A stretch of DNA of 64,000 nt from Pseudooceanicola aestuarii (lineage in GTDB: Bacteria; Pseudomonadota; Alphaproteobacteria; Rhodobacterales; Rhodobacteraceae). Shown one piece after another: positions 44,967 through 53,365 of this stretch. Under the pieces are notes generated by a model. It searched no databases and was not told the origin of the DNA. It worked only from the letters and a program-made list of their open reading frames with translations. Each line of letters starts with the position of its first letter. Position 1 is the first letter of the stretch. The stretch lies in NCBI RefSeq assembly GCF_010614805.1, contig NZ_JAAFZC010000001.1, positions 1,838,001 through 1,902,000 of the forward strand, given 5' to 3'. The translations under genes and the position numbers were made by a program.

Positions 44967-45751
44967 CCGAAGAAACCCCGCTGGACCTGGCCCACCACCA
45001 GATGGAGACCGCGCCGGAAGATGACGCAGCCCGCCTGCGCTTCTACGAACGGCTGGCCGATAGCGAAATGTTCCTTCTGCTGACCAAGGAGGCGGCAGAT
45101 GAAAATGTCTCTCCCAGCATCTTCCCGGTGGAGGGGCAGGATTTCGTCCTGGCCTTCGACCGGGAGGACCGGCTGTCCGGTTTCACCGGCGCGCCCGCGC
45201 CCTATGCCGCATTGTCGGGGCGGGTGATCGCCGGGCAATTGGCGGGGCAGGGCGTGGGGTTGGCGGTAAACCTGGGCGCGCCCTCCGCCATCCTGATCCC
45301 GGCGGAGGCGGTGGATTGGCTGGCCCGCACCGTCGCCCATGCGCCGGGCGAGGTGGAGGAACGCATCGCAGCCTTCCACCCGCCGCGCGGTCTGCCGGAA
45401 GCGCTGTTGCGCGCGCTGGATGCCAAGCTGGCGCAGATGGCCGGGCTGGCGGCGGGGGCCTACCTGGCCGGAACCGAAACCGCCAGCGGCGGGCACGGGC
45501 ATATGCTGGCCTTCATCGCGGCGCGTGACGGGGCGGAGGGCGCCCTGGCCAAGGCGGTGGGCGAGGCGCTGACCTTCTCCGGGGTGGAGGCGGGCGTGCT
45601 GGACGTGGGGTTCTTCGCAGCCGAAGATCCCCGCGCGGCGGCGTTGGCGCGGCAGGGCCTGCGGTTCGACCTGCCGGAACCGGAGGCCCCGCCCAGGGTG
45701 GAACATGTCGCTCCCGGTTCGGATCCCGACAAACCGCCCCGCCTGCGCTGA
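44963..45751 (+). CDS. SseB-domain protein
   Basis: This 262-residue protein has an N-terminal SseB-like domain (RFYERLADSEMFLLLTKEA, then FVLAFDREDRLSGFTG and YAALSGRVIAGQLAG). A second ~110-residue region has ALLRALDAKLAQMAGLAAGAYL, resembling the SseB C-terminal half found in many actinobacterial and alphaproteobacterial homologues. Molecular function of the family outside Salmonella enhanced-serine-sensitivity reports is unknown. It is translationally coupled to the UDG-like gene. The C-terminus is a proline-rich tail. Confidence 0.75.
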   Translation: MTEETPLDLAHHQMETAPEDDAARLRFYERLADSEMFLLLTKEAADENVSPSIFPVEGQDFVLAFDREDRLSGFTGAPAPYAALSGRVIAGQLAGQGVGLAVNLGAPSAILIPAEAVDWLARTVAHAPGEVEERIAAFHPPRGLPEALLRALDAKLAQMAGLAAGAYLAGTETASGGHGHMLAFIAARDGAEGALAKAVGEALTFSGVEAGVLDVGFFAAEDPRAAALARQGLRFDLPEPEAPPRVEHVAPGSDPDKPPRLR

Positions 45752-46132
45752 GCGACGAGGGCAGGGTGCCGGCCAGCCGGGCAGTTGCATGTGCGCTGGA
45801 GTTTCGCGCAAGAGGCGCGTGCGACCCCTGGACGCTGGGCTTCGCGGTGGCGCCTGGCGATGGCAGTGCAGTGCTTTTGCGGAGCCTGGCAGAGGTCTGC
45901 AAGAGCGGTTGCAATAGGGGCCGAAAGTAAAGGGGGAGACCGAAAATGCGTCGGTCCCGCCTCTGCGGCTACAGCGTTGGCGGATGGGGCAGGTGCGGGC
46001 CCCATCCGCGCCACCCGGTTCGGGGCGGCCTCCCTTCGGGGTACTGCAACCTTGCCCGGCCCGATCGTCCACGCCGGAGCCGCAGGCCGTTCGCAGCCCT
46101 CCGGTCCCCGCTGTCTGGACCGGTTGCCCGGA
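45752..46132. other. Gene-free convergent intergenic region
   Basis: This 381-bp stretch between the SseB-domain and flavin reductase genes, which converge here, contains open frames with atypical composition and no recognisable product. Its only structure is one strong hairpin at 45980-46009 and a weaker one around 45935-45958 (GAGACCG/CGGTCCC). No RNA gene was recognised. Confidence 0.6.
45980..46009. terminator. 11-bp hairpin between convergent genes
   Basis: GCGGATGGGGC (45980-45990) pairs perfectly with GCCCCATCCGC (45999-46009) around an 8-nt loop. Neither side has a T-run. Position between convergent genes suggests a transcription barrier; a structured small RNA cannot be excluded. 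Confidence 0.4.
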
Positions 46133-46738
46133 TCAATCTCCGGGGCGTTTCAGCTCGAACAGCTCCCGGACGGTGGCGTAATCACGATAGCCTAGCCGGG
46201 ACAGCGGGTTGAACGTGGTCACGTCGAACCGGCCGTCGCGCAGGCAATCATCGCGCATATGCACGCCGATGACCTCGCCCAGCACCATGTAATTGGTGGC
46301 GCCTTCCAGCTTCACGATCTGCGACAAGCGGCATTCCAGCGCCGCCGGAGCGGCCGCCACGCGGGCACAGGCGATGGTGGTGCATTCGGCCTTGTCCAGC
46401 GCGGCCTTGATGAATTCGTCTTCGCCCGCCGGCAGGCTGGCGGAGGTCGCGTTCATCGCGTCGCGCATCTCGTGTTCGACGATGTTGACGCAGAACACGC
46501 CGGTTTCCTCGATATTGGCGACGGTGTCCTTGCCCATCGCGCGATCCGCCTTGTCGGAGGTGGAGGCGAACATCACCTGTGGCGGCACGTAGGCGACCGC
46601 GTTGAAAAAGGAATAGGGCGCCAGATTGTCCGCCCCATCCGCGCCCCGGGTCGAAACCCAGCCGATGGGCCGGGGCGTGACGATGGCGTTGAAGGGGTTG
46701 TGCGGCAGTCCGTGGCCGTCCTTGGGCTCGTAAAACAT
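46133..46738 (-). CDS. Flavin reductase-family protein (FMN split barrel)
   Basis: This 201-residue flavoprotein has the split-barrel FMN-binding core NPFNAIVTPRPIGWVSTRG and NLAPYSFFNAVAYVPPQVMFAS at its N-terminus, and the VFCVNIVEHEMRDAMNAT segment mid-protein. Such DIM6/NTAB-type proteins supply reduced flavin or act as oxidoreductases; the electron acceptor is unknown. ATG 46738 follows GGGAGA with a 5-nt spacer, so the upstream starts (46750, 46792) are rejected. It is divergent from a GNAT gene and convergent with the SseB gene. Confidence 0.87.
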   Translation of the reverse strand: MFYEPKDGHGLPHNPFNAIVTPRPIGWVSTRGADGADNLAPYSFFNAVAYVPPQVMFASTSDKADRAMGKDTVANIEETGVFCVNIVEHEMRDAMNATSASLPAGEDEFIKAALDKAECTTIACARVAAAPAALECRLSQIVKLEGATNYMVLGEVIGVHMRDDCLRDGRFDVTTFNPLSRLGYRDYATVRELFELKRPGD

Positions 46739-46822
46739 GAGATCTCCCATCCGTTTGCCGCAGGTGTAGTCTCGTGTTAGGCGGGATGCCACCGAGAAAA
46801 TGCCGGGACGCGCGCGGAACAG

Positions 46823-47335
46823 ATGTACAGTCTCTCACAGGAAACGCCCGGGGATTGGTGGGAGGTCGAGGCGCTGTATGACCTGTGCTTTGCGCCGGGG
46901 CGGACCGCGCTCAGCTCCTACCGTCTGCGCGAGGGCGTCGCCCCGGTGACGGAACTGAGCCGGTTGGCGCGCGACGGCGACGGCAGTCTGGGCGGTGCGA
47001 TCCGGTTCTGGCCCGTGCGTGTGGGCGGCGCGGCGGTGCTGTTGCTGGGCCCGGTCGCGGTGCATCCGACCCGCCAGGGCGAGGGGCTGGGCGGTCTGCT
47101 GATCCGCGAATCGATGGCCCAGGCGTGCGGCAGCGGCTGGGCGCGGGTGCTGCTGGTGGGGGATGCGTCCTATTACGCGCGTTTTGGCTTTGCCCGGCTG
47201 GACGGGATCGACATGCCCGGCCCGACCAATCCCGACCGCATTCTGGGCCATGCCCTGCACTCCGGGGCCTGGGACGGGGTCCGCGGGGCGGTCACCCGCT
47301 GGTGCGGGCCGGTCCAGCCCGACGCGGGGCGCTGA
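46823..47335 (+). CDS. GNAT-family N-acetyltransferase (YhbS-like)
   Basis: This 170-residue protein has the GNAT acetyl-CoA motif LGPVAVHPTRQGEGLGGLLIRE, followed by WARVLLVGDASYYARFGFAR. The DxxYYxRFGF pattern is typical of the YhbS subgroup. The substrate is unknown; several family members act on small molecules or tRNA-related targets. It is divergent from the flavin reductase gene (84 bp between starts). The EcsC-family gene follows 166 bp downstream. Confidence 0.87.
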   Translation: MYSLSQETPGDWWEVEALYDLCFAPGRTALSSYRLREGVAPVTELSRLARDGDGSLGGAIRFWPVRVGGAAVLLLGPVAVHPTRQGEGLGGLLIRESMAQACGSGWARVLLVGDASYYARFGFARLDGIDMPGPTNPDRILGHALHSGAWDGVRGAVTRWCGPVQPDAGR

Positions 47336-47501
47336 TCCACGCACGGTCCGGCCCGCCACGCGGCGCCTTGGGACGTCCGGCCAGGCGACGGATCGGGCCG
47401 CGGTGCGTGCCTGCCGGGCAGATCGCGGATCGCCTTGCCCCCTTGAACGGGTGGAAAAACACCCATCTAGAAAGGGGTAGCCCAGCAGGCCGGAGGACCA
47501 C

Positions 47502-48293
47502 ATGACCCAGCACGCCCCCGAATTCGACGATCTGCCTCCCGAGGATCTGCCCCCCGAGGTCTCCGCCGAACTGGATGCGCTGGCCCGGCGCTATCGTCGC
47601 GCCGGCGGCGTGGGGATGCAGGTGCTGGGCATGATCGGCGGCCAGGCGGAGAACCTTCTGGACAAGTTGCCCCGCGACATCACCCGCCGGCTGGACCGGG
47701 CCACCGAACTGGCCCTGACCACCGCCAACCGCGCGGCGCACCAATCACGTGATGTGGTGGGCGATCAGCCGGACTGGCTGAACCGCGCGATGACCACGGC
47801 GATGGGCGCGGCGGGCGGATTTGGCGGTCTGCCCTCGGCGCTGGCAGAGCTGCCGGTGACGACGACGGTGCTGCTGCGCGCGATCCAGGGGGTTGCGGCC
47901 GAACACGGTTTCGACCCGGCAGAGGAGAACGTGCAGTTCGATTGCATACAGGTCTTTGCCGCCGCCGGGCCGTTGGGCCGCAACGAGGGGGCGGACATGG
48001 CCTTCCTCACCTCCCGCGTGGCGATCACCGGGACAACAGTGCAATCCCTGATCACCCGGGTCGCGCCCCGATTGGCGCAGGTTCTGGGCCAGAAGCTGGC
48101 CGCGCAGACGGTGCCGGTGCTGGGGGCGATGGCGGGGGCCGCGACGAATTTCGCCTATACCAGCTACTACCAGGAAATCGCGCATGTGCATTTCGGGCTG
48201 CGCCGCCTGGCCATCGAAAGCGACATCGCCCAGCCCCGGCTGGTCGAAGGGTTGCGCGCCCGCGTCACAGCGAAACCGATCCGCAAGTCCTGA
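47502..48293 (+). CDS. EcsC-family protein
   Basis: This 263-residue protein resembles the C-terminal domain family of Bacillus EcsC. Recognisable parts are a central TTTVLLRAIQGVAAEHGFDP segment and the VIQVFAAAGPL-like stretch (FDCIQVFAAAGPLGRN). A small Ala/Gly-rich hydrophobic segment follows (LGAMAGAATNFAYTSYYQEI). The role of the family is not known; a membrane-peripheral position is likely. It starts with the ATG after CCGGAGG. The broken mtnP follows 57 bp downstream on the same strand, apparently in a shared run with apt. Confidence 0.82.
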   Translation: MTQHAPEFDDLPPEDLPPEVSAELDALARRYRRAGGVGMQVLGMIGGQAENLLDKLPRDITRRLDRATELALTTANRAAHQSRDVVGDQPDWLNRAMTTAMGAAGGFGGLPSALAELPVTTTVLLRAIQGVAAEHGFDPAEENVQFDCIQVFAAAGPLGRNEGADMAFLTSRVAITGTTVQSLITRVAPRLAQVLGQKLAAQTVPVLGAMAGAATNFAYTSYYQEIAHVHFGLRRLAIESDIAQPRLVEGLRARVTAKPIRKS

Positions 48294-48350
48294 GCTTGCG
48301 CGCTGCCCCTGCTGTGGTCAAGAATGGCGGAAACGGCAGCGGAGACAGGC

Positions 48351-48821
48351 ATGACCGGGATGAAGCTGGGCGTGATCGGCGGATCGGGTCTCTACCGGAT
48401 CGACGGGCTGACAGGCACCCGCTGGCAGACGATCCACACGCCGTGGGGCGCGCCTTCGGACGCAATCCTGACCGGGCGGCTGGACGGGCTGGAAATGGCA
48501 TTCCTGCCCCGGCACGGGCGCGGCCATGTACATGGGCGCGGGTACAGACACGGGCAAAGGCGCGGCCCCGCCGATATGTCCTGTCGCGCCGATCTCCATG
48601 CGCTGAAATCGCAGGGTATCATCCATGTGGCTCCCGCCCCGACCTGCGGATCTTTCCGGGCGGAGGGGGCGGTGGGCCCTGTCGTGCCGGTGGATCAGGT
48701 TCCGGTCTGTACGGAAAGCCGGGGAAATTCTCTCGAGGACGTCGCGGTGAAGACCGCGCCCGACCAGCGTGACCCGGCGCAGGTGGCGGCGCTGTCGGTC
48801 GTGGCGGGGCGCGTGCTGTGA
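48351..48821 (+). pseudogene. mtnP: S-methyl-5'-thioadenosine phosphorylase, internally deleted
   Basis: The open frame codes 156 residues; intact MtnP has about 285-290. The N-terminal part is clearly MtnP: LGVIGGSGLYRIDGLTGTRW, TPWGAPSDAIL, and the phosphate-site motif FLPRHGRGHVHG. A divergent stretch with an apparent insertion follows (GRGYRHGQRRGPADMSC), then HVAPAPTCGSFRAEG, where an intact protein continues with DFVIVDQF. The frame then jumps to the C-terminal signature [22 protein letters not shown] (read in two parts). About 130 residues, including the adenine- and ribose-binding core, are missing. The reading frame is preserved across the join. The stop overlaps the apt start. It is almost surely inactive as a phosphorylase. 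Confidence 0.82.
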
Positions 48822-49348
48822 AGGGGGTGCGCGACTACATCCGCACCATTCCCGATTTTCCTCATGCCGGCATCATGTTCCGCGACGTGACCACCCTGTT
48901 CGCAGATCCGCGCGGGTTTCGCATGGCGGTGGATCAGATGCTGCACCCCTATGCCGGCCTGCGCATCGACAAGGTCGTCGGGCTGGAGGCGCGCGGCTTC
49001 ATCCTGGGCGGGGCGATCGCGCATCAGCTTGCCGTGGGCTTCGTGCCGGTGCGCAAGGCGGGGAAGCTGCCGGGGCGCGTCATCGCACAGCCCTATCAAC
49101 TGGAATACGGTGACGCCGTGATGGAACTGCACGAGGACGCCCTGGCGGCAGGAGATCGGGTGCTGATCGTGGATGACCTTCTGGCCACCGGCGGCACCGC
49201 CGAGGCCGGGATCACCCTGGTCGAGAAGCTGGGCGGAGAGATCCTTGGCTGTGCCTTCGTCATCGACCTGCCTGAGCTGGGTGGCCGCGCCCGGCTGGAA
49301 AGGCTGGGGGTCGCGGTGCATGCGCTCTGCGCCTTTGAGGGTACCTGA
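48818..49348 (+). CDS. apt: Adenine phosphoribosyltransferase
   Basis: This 176-residue purine-salvage enzyme makes AMP from adenine and PRPP. The PRPP-binding motif [17 protein letters not shown] is intact, with [18 protein letters not shown] and the N-terminal [20 protein letters not shown]. The likely start is GTG 48818, overlapping the mtnP stop (GTGA); the shortened alternative would be GTG 48827. mtnP-apt is a common pair, because MTA phosphorylase releases the adenine that Apt salvages. Here the partner is broken but apt looks intact. Confidence 0.95.
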   Translation: MKGVRDYIRTIPDFPHAGIMFRDVTTLFADPRGFRMAVDQMLHPYAGLRIDKVVGLEARGFILGGAIAHQLAVGFVPVRKAGKLPGRVIAQPYQLEYGDAVMELHEDALAAGDRVLIVDDLLATGGTAEAGITLVEKLGGEILGCAFVIDLPELGGRARLERLGVAVHALCAFEGT

Positions 49349-49580
49349 TTGCGGCGCTTGGGTCCGGGGAACAGGATCGGGGCGAAGCGGCCGCTACAGG
49401 ATGCTGCGGCGCCCGCGGGCCAGTTTCGAGGCGGGGCGGGTCCACGGACGGTCGTCACGACGTGCTGTTGGCCGCGCCGCGCGGGGCCGGCCAGTTGCGC
49501 AAGGATGACGGTTCGGCAGGTGCGCATGGCCATCAAACCGTCAGCTTGTCAGGCCGCCTTCACCTGGGCAGGGCGCGGAA

Positions 49581-51002
49581 TCAGCGCGGCGGCAGCACAG
49601 CGCCGGGGTTCAGGATGCCGTTGGGATCGAAGACCTGCTTGATCCCGTACATCATTTCCAACCGCACGGGATCACCATAGCGGCGCATGTCATCGACCTT
49701 CAGCCGGCCGATACCGTGTTCTGCGCTGACCGATCCGCGATATTCATGCACCAGATCATGCACCGCCCGCATCACTGGCGCCTTCAGATGGGCCAGCGTG
49801 GCCTTGGCCGTGCCGCGCGGCGGGAAAAAATTGAAATGCAGGTTGCCGTCGCCCAGGTGACCAAAGCAGTTCAGCCTTAGGTCGCCGAATTCGGCCCCCA
49901 GGGCACGACCGCGGGCGATGAATTCGGGAATCACCGCCATCGGCAGGGAGACATCGTGACTGGCCACCGCGCCGATCAGGCGGTTCGCCTCGGGCAGCAT
50001 TTCCCGCAGGTTCCAGAATTCCGTCGCCTGGCCGCGGGATTGCGCGATCAGCCCGTCCGCCACCAGCCCGCCCTCAAGCGCGGCGGTGAAAATCGTCTCC
50101 AGCAGAGCGTCGGGATCCTGGTCGGCGCCGGTGCCCAGCTCTACCAGCACCAGCCAGTCGGGCGCGGGATCGAAGGGGCGGCGGACCTGGGGCATCGTCT
50201 CGGCCAGGAAGTCCAGCCCGGTGCCGGCGATCAGCTCGAAGGCGGATATGGTCTCTCCGGCGATGTCGCGGCTGTGCGCCAGCAGGTCCAGCGCCGCTTC
50301 GGGCGAGGGGACGACCATCAGCGCGGTGCCGGTCCGCGCGGGCCGGGGGAACAGCTTCAGCGCGGCGGCGGTGATCACGCCCAGCGTCCCCTCCGATCCG
50401 ATCAGCAGGTTGCGCAGGTCGTAGCCGGTGTTGTCCTTGCGCAGCCGGGTCAGCGTGTTCATGACGCGGCCATCGGCCAGCACCGCCTCGATCCCCAGGC
50501 ACAGGTCACGGGTATTGCCGTAGCGCAGCACGTTCACACCGCCCGCATTGGTCGCCAGATTGCCGCCGATCCGGGCGGTGCCATGGGCGGCGATGGACAG
50601 CGGGAACAGGCGGTCATGTGCCTCTGCCGCGCTGTGCAGATCGGCCAGGATGGCCCCTGCTTCGGCCACCATGACATTGTCACGGGGAGAGACTTCGCGG
50701 ATCGCGGCCATGCGTTCCATCGACAGCACCAGCGGGGCAGGGCCGTCGGGCATGACCTGCCCGCCGACCAGCCCGGTGCCGCCGCCATATGGGATCACCG
50801 GCACCCGCGCGTCATTGGCGGCGGCCAGGATGGCAGAGACCTCCGCCGTGGAGCCCGGTGCCAGCACCAGCCCGGCCTGACCGTGCCAGGCGCCGCGCGG
50901 CTCCTCAAGATAGCGGGGCGCGACCTCCCGGAAACTCGCCGGTTCCAGCTGCGGGCGCAGCCGGTCTGCCAGGGCGGCGTCGGCGGGGTTCAGCGCATTC
51001 AC
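49581..51002 (-). CDS. FAD-linked D-2-hydroxyacid dehydrogenase (GlcD/VAO family)
   Basis: This 473-residue flavoprotein has the PCMH-type FAD domain (VPVIPYGGGTGLVGGQVM, then GNLATNAGGVNVLRYGNTRD and LLIGSEGTLGVIT). It ends with the C-terminal cap motifs GHLGDGNLHFNFF and SAEHGIGRLK. It oxidises a D-2-hydroxy acid (D-lactate, glycolate or D-2-hydroxyglutarate) with an unknown acceptor. No glcE/glcF follow, so a stand-alone D-lactate or D-2-hydroxyglutarate dehydrogenase is more likely than glycolate oxidase. Its ATG overlaps the ptsP stop (ATGA, 50999-51002). Confidence 0.9.
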   Translation of the reverse strand: MNALNPADAALADRLRPQLEPASFREVAPRYLEEPRGAWHGQAGLVLAPGSTAEVSAILAAANDARVPVIPYGGGTGLVGGQVMPDGPAPLVLSMERMAAIREVSPRDNVMVAEAGAILADLHSAAEAHDRLFPLSIAAHGTARIGGNLATNAGGVNVLRYGNTRDLCLGIEAVLADGRVMNTLTRLRKDNTGYDLRNLLIGSEGTLGVITAAALKLFPRPARTGTALMVVPSPEAALDLLAHSRDIAGETISAFELIAGTGLDFLAETMPQVRRPFDPAPDWLVLVELGTGADQDPDALLETIFTAALEGGLVADGLIAQSRGQATEFWNLREMLPEANRLIGAVASHDVSLPMAVIPEFIARGRALGAEFGDLRLNCFGHLGDGNLHFNFFPPRGTAKATLAHLKAPVMRAVHDLVHEYRGSVSAEHGIGRLKVDDMRRYGDPVRLEMMYGIKQVFDPNGILNPGAVLPPR

Positions 51003-53242
51003 GGGCGGCCCCGCAGGTAGGCCATGACGGGGCCGCGCACCGATTGCTCACCCCGGTCGGCGGCGGCATCGATCACCTCCCGCAGCTCTTGCAGGTTGGT
51101 GCGCAGCAGCAGGCTTTTGACCGGCCCGATGGAGGCCGGGCGCATCGACAGCGAACGCAGGCCCATGGCGGCCAGGCATACGGCCTCTACCGGGCGGCCG
51201 GCATCCTCACCGCAGAAGGACAGGGGCGTGCCGGTGTCTTCGCAACGCTCGACGATGGATCGCAGGAAGGTCAGGAAGCTGACGTTCAGCGTGTCATAGC
51301 GGCGGCGCACCCGCTCGTTCTCGCGGTCGGCGGCAAAGAAGAACTGTTTCAGATCGTTGCCACCGATGGACAGGAACTGCACCTCTTCGAAGAACTTGCG
51401 CGGCGCAAAGGCGAGGGACGGGGTTTCCAGCATCGCCCCCACTTCCAGCGTTTCGGGCAGGACATGGCCCAGAATCCGCTCCCGCTCCAGCGCCTTGTCC
51501 ATCTCCGCGCGGGCGGCGCGGTATTCCTCGTATTGCGCGACAAAGGGAAACATGACCGACAGCGGCCGCCCATTGGCGGCGCGCAGCAGGGCCTGTAGCT
51601 GCATCCGCATCACCCCCGGCTTGTCCAGCCCGACCCGGATGGCGCGCCAGCCCAGGGCGGGGTTCGGCTCGTCATTGGGTTTCATGTAGGACAGCACCTT
51701 GTCCGACCCGATGTCGAGGGTGCGGAACACCACCCTCTTGCCATTGGCCGCGTCCAGCACGCGTGCATAAAGGGCCGAAAGCTCGGACCGCTTGGGCATC
51801 TGGTTGCGGATCAGGAATTGCAGCTCCGTGCGGAACAGGCCCACGCCCTCGGCGCCCGACCCGTCGAGAGAGGGTAGATCCGCCATCAGCCCGGCGTTCA
51901 TCGTCATGTTGATCGTGGTGCCGCAGGGCGTGATCGCGGGTCGTTCGCGGATGGAGGCATAGCGTTCCTGGGCCTCCGCCTGCATGGCGATCTTGTCGCG
52001 AAAGGCGGTGGCAACGCTGTCCTCGGGGCGCAGGTGCACGGCGGCGTTGTCGCCATCGACCAGCACGTGATCGCCGTTCAGCGCCTCGGTGGTGATGCGG
52101 TCGGCATGAACCACCAGCGGGATTGCCAGCGCGCGGGCGACAATGGCGGCGTGCGACCCGACCGAGCCCTGTTCCAACACGATGCCGCGCAGGGACCGGC
52201 CGTAGTCCAACAGTTCCGCCGGGCCGATGTTGCGCGCCACCAGGACCGGATCCTTGGGCATTTCGGCCCCGGTTTCGCTGCCCTGACCGGTCAGGATGCG
52301 GAGCAGGCGGTTGGAGAGGTCGTCCAGATCGTGCAGCCGGTCGCGCAGATAGGCATCGTTGGCGGTGGCCATACGGGCGCGGGCGGTGGATTGTTCCTTT
52401 TCCACCGCAGCCTCGGCGGACAGGCCACGACCGATGTCCTCTTCCATGCGGCGCATCCAGCCCTTGGAATTGGCGAACATGCGGTACGCTTCGAGCACTT
52501 CCAGCTGTTCGGCATCGCCGCTGCGCACGCCCTCCAGCATCTCGTCCACCGAGATGCGCAGCGTCTCCACCGCCTCGATCAGGCGTTCGCGTTCGCGGTG
52601 CGGATCCTCGGCGATGGGGTTGGTGATCACGACGCGCGGTTCGTGCAGCCAGACATGGCCTTCGGCGGTGCCCTCCTGGGCCGAGGTGCCGCGAAAGACC
52701 ACCGGCTGCGTATGCCGGGCCGACAGCGCCGCGCCATCACCGACAAAGGCACCCAGCTCGGCCATTTCGGCCAGGACCATGGCGACGACCTCCAGCGCAT
52801 AGATCTCGTCGTCGGAATAGCGCCGCTTGGTCCGGGATTGCACCACGAGCACGCCCAGCTTTTCCCCCAGGCGCTGCACCGGTACGCCAAGGAAGGAGGA
52901 ATATATCTCCTCTCCGGTTTCCGGCATGTAGCGGAACCCGCGTTCGGCGGGGGCATCGGCGGTGTTGACGTATTTGCCGGTCCGCGCCACGCGGCCGACC
53001 AGCCCCTCGCCCAGACGCATCCGGGTCTGGTGCACCGCCTCGGCCTTCAGCCCCTCCGTCGCGCAGAGTTCAAGGGTCTCCGCATCGCGGAACAGATAGA
53101 CGGAGCAGACCTCCGTCTTCATCGAATCGGCGATCAAATGGGTGATCCGGTCAAGCCGGGCCTGACCTGCGGCATCCTCCGCCATCACATCCCGCAGACG
53201 CGCCAGCATGGCGCGGGTGTCGGTCTCGAACGTTTCGGTCAT
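50999..53242 (-). CDS. ptsP: Phosphoenolpyruvate-protein phosphotransferase PtsP (EI-Ntr)
   Basis: This 747-residue enzyme starts the nitrogen-related PTS by phosphorylating itself with PEP and passing the phosphate to NPr. An N-terminal GAF domain (residues ~1-160, VCSVYLFRDAETLELCATEG) distinguishes it from sugar-PTS EI. The phosphorylated His lies in GSVGSHAAIVARALAIPLVV. The PEP-binding barrel has GVGLFRTELQFLIRNQMP and LSFCGEDAG. Lengths match EI-Ntr (~750). It lies between lysC and the GlcD-type gene on one strand. glnD in this window is the other central nitrogen sensor. Confidence 0.95.
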   Translation of the reverse strand: MTETFETDTRAMLARLRDVMAEDAAGQARLDRITHLIADSMKTEVCSVYLFRDAETLELCATEGLKAEAVHQTRMRLGEGLVGRVARTGKYVNTADAPAERGFRYMPETGEEIYSSFLGVPVQRLGEKLGVLVVQSRTKRRYSDDEIYALEVVAMVLAEMAELGAFVGDGAALSARHTQPVVFRGTSAQEGTAEGHVWLHEPRVVITNPIAEDPHRERERLIEAVETLRISVDEMLEGVRSGDAEQLEVLEAYRMFANSKGWMRRMEEDIGRGLSAEAAVEKEQSTARARMATANDAYLRDRLHDLDDLSNRLLRILTGQGSETGAEMPKDPVLVARNIGPAELLDYGRSLRGIVLEQGSVGSHAAIVARALAIPLVVHADRITTEALNGDHVLVDGDNAAVHLRPEDSVATAFRDKIAMQAEAQERYASIRERPAITPCGTTINMTMNAGLMADLPSLDGSGAEGVGLFRTELQFLIRNQMPKRSELSALYARVLDAANGKRVVFRTLDIGSDKVLSYMKPNDEPNPALGWRAIRVGLDKPGVMRMQLQALLRAANGRPLSVMFPFVAQYEEYRAARAEMDKALERERILGHVLPETLEVGAMLETPSLAFAPRKFFEEVQFLSIGGNDLKQFFFAADRENERVRRRYDTLNVSFLTFLRSIVERCEDTGTPLSFCGEDAGRPVEAVCLAAMGLRSLSMRPASIGPVKSLLLRTNLQELREVIDAAADRGEQSVRGPVMAYLRGRP

Positions 53243-53365
53243 GCGGGCCCTGGTCCTTCGGTCGATGCCGCGGGTGAATAGATCACAAGTGACGCTAGAG
53301 CGAAACGCCCAAAACGTCCGAAGGGGTGGGGCAGGGCGGGGCGGGGCGCCCGACGCCCTTGTTTG

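Noticed and set aside
45785..46195. Overlapping plus-strand open frames in the gap after the SseB gene
   Set aside because: Arg/Pro-rich sequences without recognisable motifs, ribosome-binding sites or domain similarity; treated as non-coding.
49349..49580. A small gene in the gap between apt and the GlcD-type gene
   Set aside because: Open frames here are short and overlap both neighbours' downstream sequence; none has a convincing start or product.
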